A DNA stretch of 64,000 bases from DASPRG01 sp963796125 (GTDB taxonomy: Bacteria > Nitrospirota > Thermodesulfovibrionia > Thermodesulfovibrionales > SM23-35). This document shows positions 28,574-41,520 of this stretch, piece by piece (the first letter of the stretch is position 1; each line of letters begins with the position of its first letter). The DNA is taken from contig CAWCKM010000059.1 of the NCBI GenBank assembly GCA_963796125.1, positions 1 through 64,000 on the forward strand, given 5' to 3'. The translations under genes were made by a program, and so were the position numbers. A model generated the notes under the pieces. The model was not told the origin of the DNA. It saw only the letters and a program-made list of their open reading frames with translations, and ran no database searches.

Positions 28574-29069
28574 ATGGTTAAAAGATTAACACTAATACTT
28601 TCAGTGGCATTACTGTTTTTAGTTACAGGCTGCAATATTAAAACTCCTGAGATTAGGGGAGTGGTACTGGATGCGGAGACGAAACAGCCTGTGGAGGGTG
28701 CATGGGTAACTGCAACATTAGAGTTTACAGCAAAGACAGTTGCTGGTGATGTTTACAATCCTTATTTGTAGGCAAGACCAGGACAGATAAAAATGGTAGG
28801 TTTTTAATTCCTTCAAGGAAATTTGATAAACCATCTTTTCCAGAGGGATTTGGAGCAACGATAGAGAGTTTAGGGATAGGGGCAAACACGGTTGACGACA
28901 GAAGTGCAAGCGTGAGTTTGTAGCAGTTCTTGAGGAGAAGAGCAAAGCCGAATGTAACCATTTACTTAAAACCGAAGAAAGAACAGAGAGTGAATATTAT
29001 TCGCATCTCCAAGCACTTTATAACTATGTTTTACCGGGCGGTTTTTCGCTTGAAGTATTCCAGCAGTAG
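28574..29069 (+). pseudogene. lipoprotein with carboxypeptidase-regulatory-like domain, frameshifted
   Basis: The start at 28574 (AAAGGAGATAAAG site) gives MVKRLTLILSVALLFLVTGC, a lipobox with Cys at residue 20, then EIRGVVLDAETKQPVEGAWV, a CarboxypepD_reg-type beta domain. The frame stops at 28769-28771. The next frame continues FVGKTRTDKNGRFLIPSRKF (one base missing near 28765), then VAVLEEKSKAECNHLL and SHLQALYNYVLPGGFSLEVF to 29067-29069. About 160 residues when joined. It is oriented with the giant exported protein, which carries similar domains, so the two may act together at the cell surface. Confidence 0.6.
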
Positions 29070-29372
29070 AAGGAGGCTGTGATACATGGGAATTAGATTA
29101 TTACAATTTAGAAAAGTATAGAGAAGATATTTAGAGAAATTTTCCAGGAGATGAGAAAAATGAGGAGATTACTCATATCAGCATTATCGTTTAGAGCAAT
29201 AGGCTTATTTATTGAAAAGGAAAGGAGATTACAAAAATGCTATGAGAAACTTTAGAAAAGTTAAATCATATGAGAAAAACAGGTATTAAATTCAACCTAA
29301 AAGAATATGGATAATCAAATTAAAGAACTTCAACAACAACTCCAGCAGAAATAGAGATAAAGGATCGAAATT
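29070..29372. other. degenerate spacer before the giant protein gene
   Basis: This 303-base stretch has several purine-rich AGGAGA-like tracts and very short ORFs (for example one at 29281-29355 ending ELQQQLQQK). It may be the relic of a small gene; nothing can be identified. Confidence 0.3.
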
Positions 29373-32300
29373 ATGATTAAGAAAATCATCTCAGCTGTTT
29401 CTTCATTAGTCTTTACGTTATTCTTTGCTTCTTCACTGGATGGTTTTGATAATAATCCAAATTGGGTTGACCCAGAAGATAGAAGTAAAGGACTCAAAGA
29501 ATACACAAGAGAAAGAGCATTGATAGGTGAATATTATGGAGGTCACGATACACTTACTGCAGAAGGGATGCTATTAAAAGAGAAAGTACACCAAGGTAAA
29601 CAGACCTTTTGAAGATTTTGCAGATAGATAAGCTCTTCCCTCTCTCCGCATTGGTGCCCATGATGAAGATTCGACAAAATCTTTCTTTTTGGATCTTCTT
29701 ATAAATGACCCTCCAATCGGTTCTACCGGGTGGGGAGATTTCTTCAATCATTTTTACAACTATAGAAAAGACAAAAAGGGATTCAAGGGATGGGGGAAAC
29801 CAGCACCACAAAAAGCAAAGGATTATATAAAAACGATTAAAAATATAGCTGGATGTACTCCGGGTGGCATTACCAATGCTCAAGATGCAAATAAAAAGAA
29901 GATGGCATACGAATATTTTGGGAAGTCTTTACATCTTCTTCAGGACATGGGCGTGCCATCTCATACATCAGACGATGCACATCCCTTCAGGAAACCCTTT
30001 GAGAAATATGTCAATGATCATTGGGATCAGATAGTCAATTCTCCGGCATTTATAGAGAATATTACTGTTGAGCAATATCTCAACGGAAATTATGAATTCT
30101 CAGATATATTGCAATATTGGGACTCTCTTGCAGAAATCAGCAGCACATATCCCAATGAGGAAGAACTCTGTGACCTGTACCATGACCCTATTACAGGAGT
30201 TGATTATTACGTGGTTAATGAAGAAAAGCTTAAGAATAATGTAGACAAGCTTATTCCAAAAACGATCATGCATACAGCAGGATACATAGATGCAATTTAT
30301 GATTACATCACAAGTGATTCAGGCGGAGAAGAGGCAAAATGTGCTCTTACTAATTATTTTTTGGGTAAAGATAATCCGGATGATCGTTTTGATGTAAGTG
30401 ATGAGTTTTATTGGGAGAAGGAATTCGGATTTTCGGAAGCTGACCTGACAGATCTTTTCATGAGGACAGCAATGAAGAAAGGAAAACTCGGGGTATGGTA
30501 TTGGAAACAGTTTGTGGAAATCTACGCAGAAGCAATTACCAAATATGAAAACGCCCCAAAAGAGGAACAGGATGAAATAACCGCAGAGTATAAGGCAATA
30601 GAACAAAAACTTGAAGACCGGAAAAATTTTGCAGAAAGTGACTGGAAAGGAGCTCCTGACGTAGCTCTCTTTGCATATGGTTTTCACGATTCTACAATTT
30701 CGTTGTTATTAAAGTTTAAAGAACCTGTTGCGTTTATAGGGTTGGATTTTGACCCCTCAATAGTAAAGGATCATCCTGTCATGATTGTTCCGTCAGGTGG
30801 GTTGTTCGGGTTAGAGAACTCAAGTATTTTGAAAGCTAAATTTGCTGAATATGTCAGAAACGGTGGTACACTCATAGTCTTCACACAGCAACATGGCTAT
30901 GAGTTTTCAATTCTTCCAGTCCCTCAAGAAGCAGACGGCACATTCAAACAGATTTCAGGCTATGGATGGACTGAAGATCAATCATGTTTTAATAACGCAG
31001 TATATATAGACACTTATCATCAAATTCTTATCCGGTCAGAACAGATCAACACCCTCCCTTAATGTGGACGGTTACTTTACCAGATTATCCCTCCACTGCA
31101 ACCATTCTTTTAAGAAGAACTTCCAATGGTCAGCCGGCAATGATTATGTATGACTATGGTGAAGGTAAGGTGATAGCAACCGGCATATATTCAGATTGGG
31201 CTTATGGACATTCTCAGGCTTCAAAAGAAGAAATTGATCTTGTGAGAGATATGGTTTCGTGGTCAAAGAATCCAGATACGCTCCCAGAGATAAAACTGTA
31301 TGAAACAGTATCAGTGTCTGTGGCTGTGACGAATCATACAACCATGAATGCTTCATCTATAAAATTACTGATTTACGACCCGGACAGAAAAAATGTGCTT
31401 TCAAGTCAGACAATTGCAACATCTATTCTAGCAGGACAATCTTTTACAATTCCTGTTTCCTATAGCTCAGCTTTTCCCCCTGTCTTTGGTATATATCATA
31501 TAGACTATGAGCTTTATGATGAAAACGGTGTTGTCATCCAGCCTCAGGCAGAGACAGATTCCGGGCGGTTTGCAGTAAGCAAGCGACCGGGCAACCCATA
31601 TAAAAGTCCTGATTTTAACTTCTCCATTCAAAGTGACACAGAGCTTTATCTGTATGGTTCTCCGGTTACATTTACAGTCATTGCCTGGAATAATACAGAT
31701 GTAGATCATACCATCACATTCAGATATTATTTGCCTAACCTTGGTCCTGATGGAACTTATTCTATAGAAGTGCCTGCAGGATCATCAGCGTCATTTACTA
31801 TAGTCGCCCCTGAAGTAAAGAATTTCGGCTGGCTGAAGGGCGGATTTTTTGATGAGAGTGGAAGACAGGTAGGTTATGCAGGAAAGGGCATCTGGATGGC
31901 TTATCCTTCTGTAGATTTAACTGTTCAAACTGACAAGACTGTTTATTCTAAAGGTGAAACAGTCAATCTCAATCTAAACCTTAGGAATAATCAAATCTTA
32001 GGGTATACGACTGTTTTAAAGGTGAATGTTACTGATCCATCCAGTACCAGTATATATGCTAATTCACTTTCGGTAATCCTCCCGGAAAATGGAGCATCAA
32101 CTCAAAACGTTAGTTTTGAATTGCCTCAAACTATTCAGAACGGTCTGTATGTGGTATCGGCAGAAGTCTTTGATGTAAACGGAAAGAAGATAAATGAGAG
32201 TTCAGCGAATTTTGAAGTTCCTTCTGCAATGCTGTCAATTAATCCGGTGTTACCGGCAATATTTACTCCAAACTCTACATTCCAGGCATTATTTGAAGTG

Positions 32301-35300
32301 AAAAACATCTGGATTACGGATGTCCCCACAGCAAACCTGAAAGTTGATTTTGCAGACTCTGTTGGAAGAATTCTTTATTCCAGTACATCAGCATTTAGTA
32401 TATCTTCAGGACAGGCAAAGACATTTACATATGATATTCCAACAGACATCGTAGTCTTCGGAGAATTATCGTCTTAAGTACATTGTAAGCTATGGAGAGA
32501 AGGTGGCTTCAGGAGAGAAAATAATCGACCGTTCCTATGCGATTCAGAATACCTTTGACAAGGTTACTTATTCAATAGGAGAAACAGTAAATGCAATAGT
32601 TAATATTTCTAATACAGGCAATTTCCAGGAAGATTTGTCTCTGAAAGTTGAGGTACCGGAGTTCCAATATTCCAGAAATTCTTCTATCTCTGCATCACCA
32701 CAACAGACAGTTACAGAATCTTATTCTATTCCCGTTCCTTTGGATGCAACATCAGGAAAACACTCTCTCCTTGTGACTCTCGGCAACGGGTCCGTCGCAA
32801 AGAATTTTGATTTCTATATTCCAGAATCAAAGCTTGAACTCTCAACCCTATCTGGATCATGCAATGCCGGCGAGAGCATATCCGTTACTGTAAACAACAC
32901 GGGAGGTGGTGGCACAAACTATGAACTTAGTACAACGCTCAGGGATATGAATGGTTTTACTATATCGAACAACAATTTTACAGGCAGTATTTCAGCAAAG
33001 GACACAAAAGTCCATCATTTGACTGTGCCTTCAGGATCGGTTTCAGGCCAATATATTTTAAAACTTTCAATAAAAGATCAAATTACCGGCAGAGTCACAG
33101 ATCATGATTCAAACGTCTCGGTATCAGGCATATCCGGAACGCTCGCCATAAGAACAGGAAAAGATGTTTATCTTGATACAGAGGGTATAGGAGCTATTAT
33201 GGAGATGGCGAGTACAGGAGAGAGTATCCTCAATGCTGAACTTAGTATCAAGGTATTGCCTGCTGCAAAGACAGGTACGGTAAGAGGAACTGTTATTGAT
33301 GCAGTGTCAGGGGAATCGATTCAGGGAGCAAGAATTTCTATTGGAGATAAAGAAACATATACCACATCTCAGGGTGAATTTGTTCTCGTCAATATCTCAT
33401 CCGGACTCCACACTATAAATATTGTATATCCAGGATTTGACAAGGGCACGGCTGAAATTAATGTTCCTGAAGGCGTTCTGACTTATAATGCTGTACTTTC
33501 TCCAAGCAAGTATGGAACTCTCAAGAGCACAATTAAAGACGCTGCTACGGAGCATCTCATCATAGGTGCAAAGCTCGAAATTGTTCCAAGGGAAGTCCTG
33601 TCGTCAGATGCTGAATCAAGAATCTCTTTTAGCAACTTTGATGGGATTGCCGAGTTGAAACTCCCAGCAGGTTCTTACACCCTTCGAATTATAAAAGATG
33701 GCTATTATCCCTTAGATGAACCAGAAATATCAGTTGTTGAGGGCATGAATGAGAAACAATTTTCAGTGAATAAAACAAACATTCAGCCACAAACAACAGG
33801 AGAACTTTCAGGAAGGGTGATGAACAGATTAACGAATGAGGTTTTGTTAGGTGTGGAGGTTAAGATTGATAATACATTTTCCAATCGGGTCCTAATGAAC
33901 GAACAGACGTATCATTTTTATGATATACCACCTGGTCTGCACACATTAAGTGTCAATTATGCTGGCTACGACAAATTCGAAACAACAGCCGAGATAGTCG
34001 CAGGCCAACAGTCATATGATATTTTTCTCACGCCATCTCATTATGGCAACTTGAGCGGAACAGTGAAAGATGCATCAACAGGAAATATTATTTCAGGCGC
34101 ACAGGTTGAGTTGACCCCTCTGGAAGTGGCTTCGTCTGATCAGTCTTCAATAGTTGTTTACTCGGGTTTCACCGGCTTATACACGCTTAATAAATTCCCT
34201 GTTGGAACATATGCTGTTAAGGTAACAAAACAGTACTATTCTGAATTGAATACGATGGTTACCTTTCAGGAAGTAAGGACTACTTTGGATATTGATTTAC
34301 AGCAGGCAGAACCGATTTCTAGACGTCAATGAAATAGAACCAAATAACACTTTAACCCAAGGAACACCATTGAATTTAGATGCAAGATGGTTCTGGTACA
34401 ATCTATCCATCGGGAGATGTTGACTATTACAAGGTGACCTTACCGAGCAACGGAACAATCAAGGTGACGGTAAGTGATATACCGGCTGGCCAGACTTATA
34501 ATGCTATTCCTTTTCGACAGTGCCGGCAGTACGCTTGCAAACACAGGGAATGTTATCAAGTCCCGGGCCTGCGGTATTGAGCAAGTTTGTTGATATGGAA
34601 GGTGATTACTATGTCAGTGTGCGGAATCCAAATAGTGGATAGCTCAACATCACCTTACAGGATACGGGTTGAGTTTGTTCCACTAGACGGGAATGTATAC
34701 ATCAATGAACCTAATGGGAACATAGCTACAGCAACGGCACTTCCGTTAGACAAGACCGAAGCGTGAGTTACATCTATCCCTACTGGAGATTATGACTACT
34801 ACAAGGTTACCTGTACCGAGCAACGGAACAATCAAGGTGACGGTGAGTGACATACCGGCTGGCCAGACTTATGTGCTCTTCCTTTACAACAGTGCCGGCA
34901 GTGCGTTTGCAAATACAGGGAATGTTATCAAGTCCCGGTCCTGCGGTGTTGAGCAAGTTTGTAGATGTGGAAGGTGATTACTATGTGAGTGTGAGGAATC
35001 CAAATAGTGGAAGTTCGACATCACCTTACAGGATACGGGTTGAGTTTGTTCCATTAGATGGGAATATATACATCAATGAACCTAATGGGAACATAGCTAC
35101 AGCAACGACACTTCCTTTAGACAAGACCGAAGCTAGTTACATCTATCCTAACGCGAGATTTTGACTACTACAAGGTAACCTTACCGAGCAACGGAACAAT
35201 CAAGGTGACGGTGAGTGACATACCGGCTGGCCAGACTTATGTGCTCTTCCTTTACAACAGTGCCGGCAATGCGTTTGCAAATACAGGGAATGTTATCAAG

Positions 35301-38300
35301 TCCCGGTCCTGCGGTGTTGAGCAAGTTTGTAGATGTGGAAGGTGATTACTATGTAAGTGTGCGGAATCCAAATAGTGGATACTCGACATCACCTTACAGG
35401 ATACGGGTTGAGTTTGTTCCATTAGATGGGAATATATACATCAATGAGCCTAATGGGAACATAGCTACAGCAACGTTACTTCCTTTGGACAAGACCGAAG
35501 CGTAGTTACATCTATCCTAACGCGAGATGTATGACTACTACAAGGTAACCTTACCGAGCAACGGAACAATCAAGGTGACGGTAAGTGACATACCGGCTGG
35601 CCAGACTTATGTGCTCTTCCTTTACAACAGTGCCGGCAGTGCGCTTGCAAATACAGGGAATGTTATCAAGTCCCGGGCCTGCGGTATTGAGCAAGTTTGT
35701 GGATGTGGAAGGTGATTACTATGTGAGTGTGAGGAATCCAAATAGTGGTTATTCGACTTTGCCTTACAGAATTTATATAACCTTTGTTCCGCAAGATCTT
35801 CCTGTCGAGGAAGTAATATTTGAAAAAACTATATCGCCTGTAAATTTTTCAGGTTCACAAACAATCATTGAGGATATTCCGGCCATAGGAATGACAGGTA
35901 AATTTTTGGTTACAGGTACTTTGAAATCTAGTACATCTCAGTTAATTGTCAGAGCAGAATATCCATTCTACATAATCAAAGGCAATACAGTTCTTCTATT
36001 CAGTACAGACAAAAAGGTCTATAAATCAGGAGACACAGTGACAATCACAGGAGAAGTACAGAATCTTGCTCCGGTGACAGCCTCAGAGATTTCTTTAATC
36101 CTTAGTCAACAGTCTGCAACAGGTAATCAAGATATCTACTCATCTACCTTCGACATTCCATCGAATGGAAGGTATCCATTTACCATAACTACAATAACAA
36201 GTACCGAAGGTACCTTTGCACTTACAGGAAGGGTTACGCAAAACAATTCTGCACTCATTGAAATATCCGACCACTATGAAGTGGCAAGTCCCAGGGTAAC
36301 AACAACAGTATCGGCTCCGGAAATAGTTGATGGTGAACCATTTAATATACACGTAGAAATAAAAAATGAAGGGAAAATAACAGCAGTCGTTAGTCTACTG
36401 TCCTCAACCGATAATCAAACACAGACAATAACAATACCAGCAGGAGAAACTAAGTTAATACAATTCAGTCAACAGATAGTACAAGATACAACCTATACAT
36501 TTACATTTACTGGTGATGTGACCCAGACGATAACAAAGACAGTTACATATGGTCTCGGAGCATCAATAAATATTAGTGTAAACACCGTGTATCCAGAAAG
36601 CAGGATTGAAGTACCCGTGACCATAGTGAATACCGGACAATTTGATGAAAATATAACTGTAATCTTTAACGTGCAACCGGCAGCTTTGTTACAGTCAAAA
36701 ACTTACTTTATAGCAAAGGGGAGCAGTGTAACTGATACTTTATATTTTGATCTCACAGAAGGAAGCTACCAGCTATCTGCTAATTGTATGCAACCAGCCG
36801 CTTCTGCTCAGGCAAACTTTTTAGTCAGAAAAGAGAACACAATAGAGATGACAATCTCTGCAGGATCACAAACCAATGAAATTATACCAGTAGAAGTGAA
36901 TGTGATGAATATCGGATACAATGAACTCGGTGGCAGTATAAATCTTAACGTCAGTACCCTCGAATCGGGACAGATTGTATGGAATGGTTCCCAGACTATC
37001 CCTCAACTGTTACCACAAAACTCTCAGTTATTAACTTTCAATATCAATCCTTCAGCTCTTGACCCAGGGCATTATACTCTGAAAGCAGAGTTTTTCAATA
37101 GCAGCGGTCAACAGGTAAGAGTTGTCAGTACGTCACTCAGCATTCAAAGTGCAATATTCCAAATAACCCAGTTACCACCTTATCAGACTTTTGTAGCAGG
37201 TGAGGAGGCAATATTTGCATTCAAAGTCAAAAATACAGGTAACAAAGAAGGGGCTTTTGATTTTCATTTCAAAGCATACGATTTAATTGATTCTACAAAG
37301 AAAGAATGGCTGATACCTGGTGAAGAAAAGTCGGTAACCTTTAGCTTCATAATGCCAGAGGATTTAGAAGAGAAAGATTACTATGTTAGCTATCGCTTGC
37401 AGTCAATAGTCAACGGTCATCAGTCTGTAGTCAAGGAAGGGAAAGTAAAATACCATCTTGCTGGAATAAACATCAATGTAAGTGCGACCTTGGATAAACA
37501 GTATTACAGTGAAGCTGATACTGTACATCTTGCCTTGGTTGTGAACCAGGCATCAGGAACCGGCGGTATTAATCTTTTTGCAAGGGTCAATTACAACGGA
37601 TATGAAGAGATACAGCCATTTTTATTGAATGAAGCTGAGACTTTAAACTTTAATATTCCTCTCACGGAGATTACAGGGGAGAAGCTATTCTATGGCATAT
37701 ACCATGAGTCAGGACGCTCTATACATCTGAACTCTCTATATATTTATAAAAAAGGAGATGTCTTAACGATAACGACAGATAAACAGGTGTATAACCCGGG
37801 AGAGACAGTGTCAATAACAGTAAACAATGAAAGTGGAACAACCAGTAGCACACTGACACTATCGGCCTTAAATTACTCGGAAACATTTGTGTTTACCGGT
37901 ATAGCATTGAAGAGCTTTACCTTACCTGACATGACAACGTCAGGAACTTACCATATCAGTTATGAAATTTTATTACCAAACGGAGAAACTTATACAGGTA
38001 ATCATCCTTTTGACGTAGCAGGTGTCTCCGTCAAAGTGAAAGAGGCAATCCTTGATAAAGGAAAGTATGCCACTGCAGATACTTTAAACATGAGTCTTAC
38101 TATAGAGAGTAACCAGAATCTATCAGGAACATTAAAAACATGGATAGTTGACCCTGAAGAAAAATATACAAATGCTGGTGAAAGTAGCGTTAATCTTTTT
38201 TCTGCTGAACCCTTATTCTTCACAGGCAACTATTCACTGTCCACTTCAATCTCCGGCATTCACCGTCTAGTTTATGGAATATATACGGAAGGTTTACTTC

Positions 38301-40186
38301 TTGCCTCGGGCTCTGAAGCGTTCGATGTTGGAGATGCAGTGCTTATAGACTTGACAACGGATAAAACTGATTATTCAACTAATACAGAAGTTGTTCAATG
38401 CGAACAGTGAATATGTATGGCACAGTTGATGTCAACCTTGAACTTCAACTCGATGAAAACACAATAAATACTCAGACAATTTCACTGAATGGTTTTTCCA
38501 CTCTGAATATTAGATGTGGGCATTGTGGAACCTGGAACTCATGTATTAAAAGCCATAATTACGGCGGGGGGACTTGAAAAACACAAGAGAAACTGCCTTT
38601 ACATATGCATTGAGTCTCCTTGATTCGGATAGAGATGGAATGCCAGACGAATGGGAAACAGCAATGGGCTTATTCCCAAGAACCAACTGATGCAAATTTA
38701 GATCCTGATAATGATGGTTTGACTAATCTACAGGAGTATCAGAATGGTACAGATCCTCATAACCAGGACACGGATAATGATGGTATGCCAGACGGATGGG
38801 AGGTCACTTATGGTCTGAATCCTAATGCAAATGATGCATCAGCTGACAAGGATAATGATGGATTTAGTAATTATCAGGAGTATTACGGGGTTCAAATCCG
38901 GCTGATCCAGCAAGTGTACCTAACCAGCCTCCATTTGCGACATGCTGGACCTGACCAAAATGTTGTTACCGGAAAACTTGTTACCCTTAATGGCAGCGAT
39001 AGCTATGATCCAGAAAGCACTCTAATAACTTTTCATTGGACATTTATAGGGGTTCCAGTTGGTAGCAATGTCACAGATATATCCCTTTCAGATCCCACAA
39101 GTGCTAAACCAACATTTACCCCTGATGTAGATGGAATCTATAGGCTGGAACTCGTTGTCAATGACGGTGTTCTCGAAAGTGCCCCGGATGAGGTTGTAAT
39201 CATTGCTGCTGCTCCAAATGTTTCACCAAATGCCAATGCAGGACCGGATCAGAATGTATTTACAGGACAGATAGTCTATCTCGATGGAAGTGGAAGCAAT
39301 GATCCGGATAATGGCCCTAATCCTTTGTCTTATCTTTGGAGCTTTGACTCTGTCCCAGGTGGAAGTTTTCTTACCGATGATCTTCTTGCTAACAGGGATA
39401 ATGTTTCTGCGAGCTTTATACCTGATGCAGATGGCTCTTATATCATCAGTCTTAATGTGAATGATGGTGATTTTTCATCAAGGGATACAGTAAACATTAT
39501 AGCCACAACTCCCAATGTTCCACCGAATGCTCTTGCCGGATCTGATATTACTATCTGGTTGGGTCAAACCGCTAACCTTGATGGTTCGGCAAGTAATGAC
39601 CCCGATAATGGTCCACAGCCTCTGAGCTATAAATGGAGTTTTGTGTCTGTGCCTCCTGGAAGCCAGCTTAGACAATGAAGATATTTCAGGGAGAAACTCT
39701 GTTTTTCCTACTTTCATACCTGATATTTCCGGGACGTATGTATTAGAACTTGCTGTAAGTGATGGCCTTGAGTTTGACTTTGATAATATGGCAGTAACAG
39801 TAATAAAAAAGTCTATCTTCTGCTCTATTCTTGGCAATGATCCTAAACCATCTATCCTTGATCAGGATATCTTTAAGTTCAATGGAATCAAAGGAGAAAC
39901 GGTCACTATTCGATTGGAGTCTGATCCAGCGGAAGCAGGTTCAGGAAAGCGGGCGACCCTGTTGCTTGCAGCCAAAATACCCGGAGTCTTGTTTATTAAA
40001 ACGGACCAAAGCGTGCTTCCTAATGAAATTGCAGCTACGTTACCGGCAACTGGTGAGTACCTTATTACTGTTGCCGAACACCCAAAAATAGCAAAAGGTG
40101 AAAGGTATAGAGGGGCATATTGTCTCTCACTTGAGGCTTCTCAGGAAATAATGCAGACACTGAAACCTGCCCTCTGGGTTGAGTAG
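29373..40186 (+). pseudogene. giant modular exported protein with phospholipase-C-like N-terminus, multiply broken
   Basis: Successive frames form one protein of about 3,600 residues. In order: signal peptide (IISAVSSLVFTLFFASSLDG); Zn-dependent phospholipase-C/S1-P1-like domain to about 30330 (RIGAHDED, GKSLHLLQDMGVPSHTSD); a glutamine-amidotransferase-like Rossmann domain about 30640-31260 (MIVPSGGLFGLENS, NGGTLIVFTQQHG); Ig/CARDB-like repeats to 33280; four carboxypeptidase-regulatory-like repeats to 34310; tandem PPC-type repeats 34422-35800; more Ig-like repeats to 38400; Asp-rich thrombospondin-3-like repeats (DSDRDGMPDEWE, DPDNDGLTNLQEY) to 38890; three PKD domains to 39810; a final PPC-like domain. 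Breaks occur near 29610, 29640 (in-frame TAA), 31040-31090, 32470, 34320, throughout 34380-35780, 38400-38690, 38890 and 39670. Long stretches (32503-34332, 35585-38410) are intact. The role is likely cell-surface binding or degradation. Confidence 0.68.
34422..35800 (+). repeat. four tandem ~370-bp PPC-domain repeats
   Basis: Copies begin at 34422, 34794, 35163 and 35533 (GACTAYTACAAGGT), so the spacing is 372, 369 and 370 bases. Each encodes DYYKVTLPSNGTIKVTVSDI, an FLYNSAGSA-type segment and DVEGDYYVSVRNPNSG, then a linker INEPNGNIATAT. Copies are over 90% identical at DNA level. All four carry the same apparent frame change at GTTATCAAGTCCCGG. Confidence 0.85.
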
Positions 40187-40266
40187 CTGATAGCTGATTT
40201 TCAAAATATCATTTCCAAACGGCATTTATAATAATTGATTTTGAATGAGGATAGTTTAATATAAGA

Positions 40267-40815
40267 TTAATTTATTCTATATGTTATATAGTCGCCAAGT
40301 TTAATATCATATTTATCACAAAATCCAGCGTTTACTTCAACAACATATTTTGAGAATTGATTTGATGGAATTGTTTTTTCCGAGAGTGGTTTAGTATTTT
40401 TCCATAACGTTACTATCTGCATGTTTTCGTTAACAAAAATAATATCAAGTGGGATATAGGTATTTTTCATCCAGAAGAATAATTGCTGAGATTGTTTATA
40501 AATGAATAACATACCTGCGGTATCAGGCATTGAGTGCCTGTACATTAAACCGGTCAGAATTTCATAGGGAGTGTCAGCTACCTCGATATCTATTTGTATA
40601 ATTATTTCCCTTTTCTCTTTATTGAGGAATGTTAATTTACCCTCTGTCACAAATTCTGGTTCATCTTTATCCTCTCGAAAATTAGAGGAACTGTCCCTTT
40701 TGGGTACGACATTTTCTTCGCCAAAAATATTCACATTTAGAATAACTGAAAGAAGTATCGCTAATCCTGCGAACAAGTATGGCTTACCATATTTCTTCTT
40801 AAGCATGTCTAACAT
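40267..40815 (-). CDS. DUF192 family exported protein
   Basis: A 182-residue protein with an N-terminal membrane anchor or signal (LFAGLAILLSVILNVNIFG) and a C-terminal DUF192 domain: EILTGLMYRHSMPDTAGMLFIY, FWMKNTYIPLDIIFV and FVEVNAG-like VVEVNAGFCDKYDIKLGD. The domain occurs widely as a small secreted or membrane-bound unit of unknown function. It is convergent with the giant gene, and its upstream region faces the promoter of the wHTH gene. Confidence 0.9.
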   Translation of the reverse strand: MLDMLKKKYGKPYLFAGLAILLSVILNVNIFGEENVVPKRDSSSNFREDKDEPEFVTEGKLTFLNKEKREIIIQIDIEVADTPYEILTGLMYRHSMPDTAGMLFIYKQSQQLFFWMKNTYIPLDIIFVNENMQIVTLWKNTKPLSEKTIPSNQFSKYVVEVNAGFCDKYDIKLGDYITYRIN

Positions 40816-40920
40816 TTCTTATAGTTTAAAATTAGTTAGCAAAGTTCAGCAAGGGAGATTTCAGGCAAACTGGAATCGTTTTCAAAATTGCATCATTTGT
40901 TTACTAATATAATTTTTCTG

Positions 40921-40949
40921 TTGACAAATATGAATTATTGTTGTATATA
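40921..40949 (+). promoter_or_regulatory. sigma-70 promoter placing the wHTH gene on a leaderless mRNA
   Basis: A consensus -35 TTGACA (40921-40926), a 17-base spacer and a -10 TATATA (40944-40949). The expected start point is 40955-40958, and the ATG is at 40958. No ribosome binding site fits between them. Confidence 0.65.
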
Positions 40950-40957
40950 AATCTTAG

Positions 40958-41512
40958 ATGGCAGTAAAGTTAAAAAGTTTATTCTCATCATCAGTAAGGG
41001 CGGATGTCCTCTCGCTTCTTCTCAATAGTCCAGACGAACAGTTCTATATCAGAGAAATAGCAAAACTCCTCAGAAAAAATCCTTCAGGTGTGAAGAAAGA
41101 ACTTGACAACCTCGAAAAGATGGGCATCGTGAACAGTGAGAAAATTGCCAACCTCAAATATTTCCATGCAAATAAAGAATCTCCTTTATACTCTGAATTA
41201 AAGAATCTGATAACAAAATCTCTTGGGCTGCCTGGTGCGCTCAAGGCTGTTTTGAGGGCCTCAGGTGCAAAAGCTGCTTTTCTCTATGGTCCATATGCAG
41301 AGGGAGATAATGTGGAAACAGTGGATCTTTTCGTTATCGGAGCAGTTACTTCTCCTGCAAAAGAACTGAAGGATATTGAAAGACGATTTGAGCAAAAAAT
41401 CAACTGCACTATGATAGATGAAGACGAATACAGATTAAAGAAAAAAAAGGGCGATGCTAATCTGAAAAAAATATCATCAGGGAAAAAGATTGCCTTAATA
41501 GGTAAACCATGA
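40958..41512 (+). CDS. winged-HTH protein with degenerate MNT nucleotidyltransferase domain
   Basis: A 184-residue protein. Residues 5-65 are a winged helix (VRADVLSLLLNSPDEQFYIREIAKLL, then KNPSGVKKELDNLEKMGIV). Residues 85-150 match the MNT/minimal-nucleotidyltransferase fold: AAFLYGPYAEGDNVETVDLFVIG replaces the active GSxARGxxxxxSDIDL, so most catalytic residues are lost. The combination is seen in predicted transcription regulators of unknown signal. The ATG falls at the expected transcription start, so translation is probably leaderless. It is followed by a tight hairpin and the 17-residue peptide gene. Confidence 0.8.
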   Translation: MAVKLKSLFSSSVRADVLSLLLNSPDEQFYIREIAKLLRKNPSGVKKELDNLEKMGIVNSEKIANLKYFHANKESPLYSELKNLITKSLGLPGALKAVLRASGAKAAFLYGPYAEGDNVETVDLFVIGAVTSPAKELKDIERRFEQKINCTMIDEDEYRLKKKKGDANLKKISSGKKIALIGKP

Positions 41513-41520
41513 GTGAGGTT

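Noticed and set aside
32503..34332. independent gene for the 609-residue segment
   Set aside because: No start signal; the preceding frame (YRLKYIVSYGEKVASGEK) runs directly into it, so it belongs to the giant protein.
34422..35800. CRISPR array
   Set aside because: The repeats are ~370 bases and contiguous, without spacers, and they encode protein domains.
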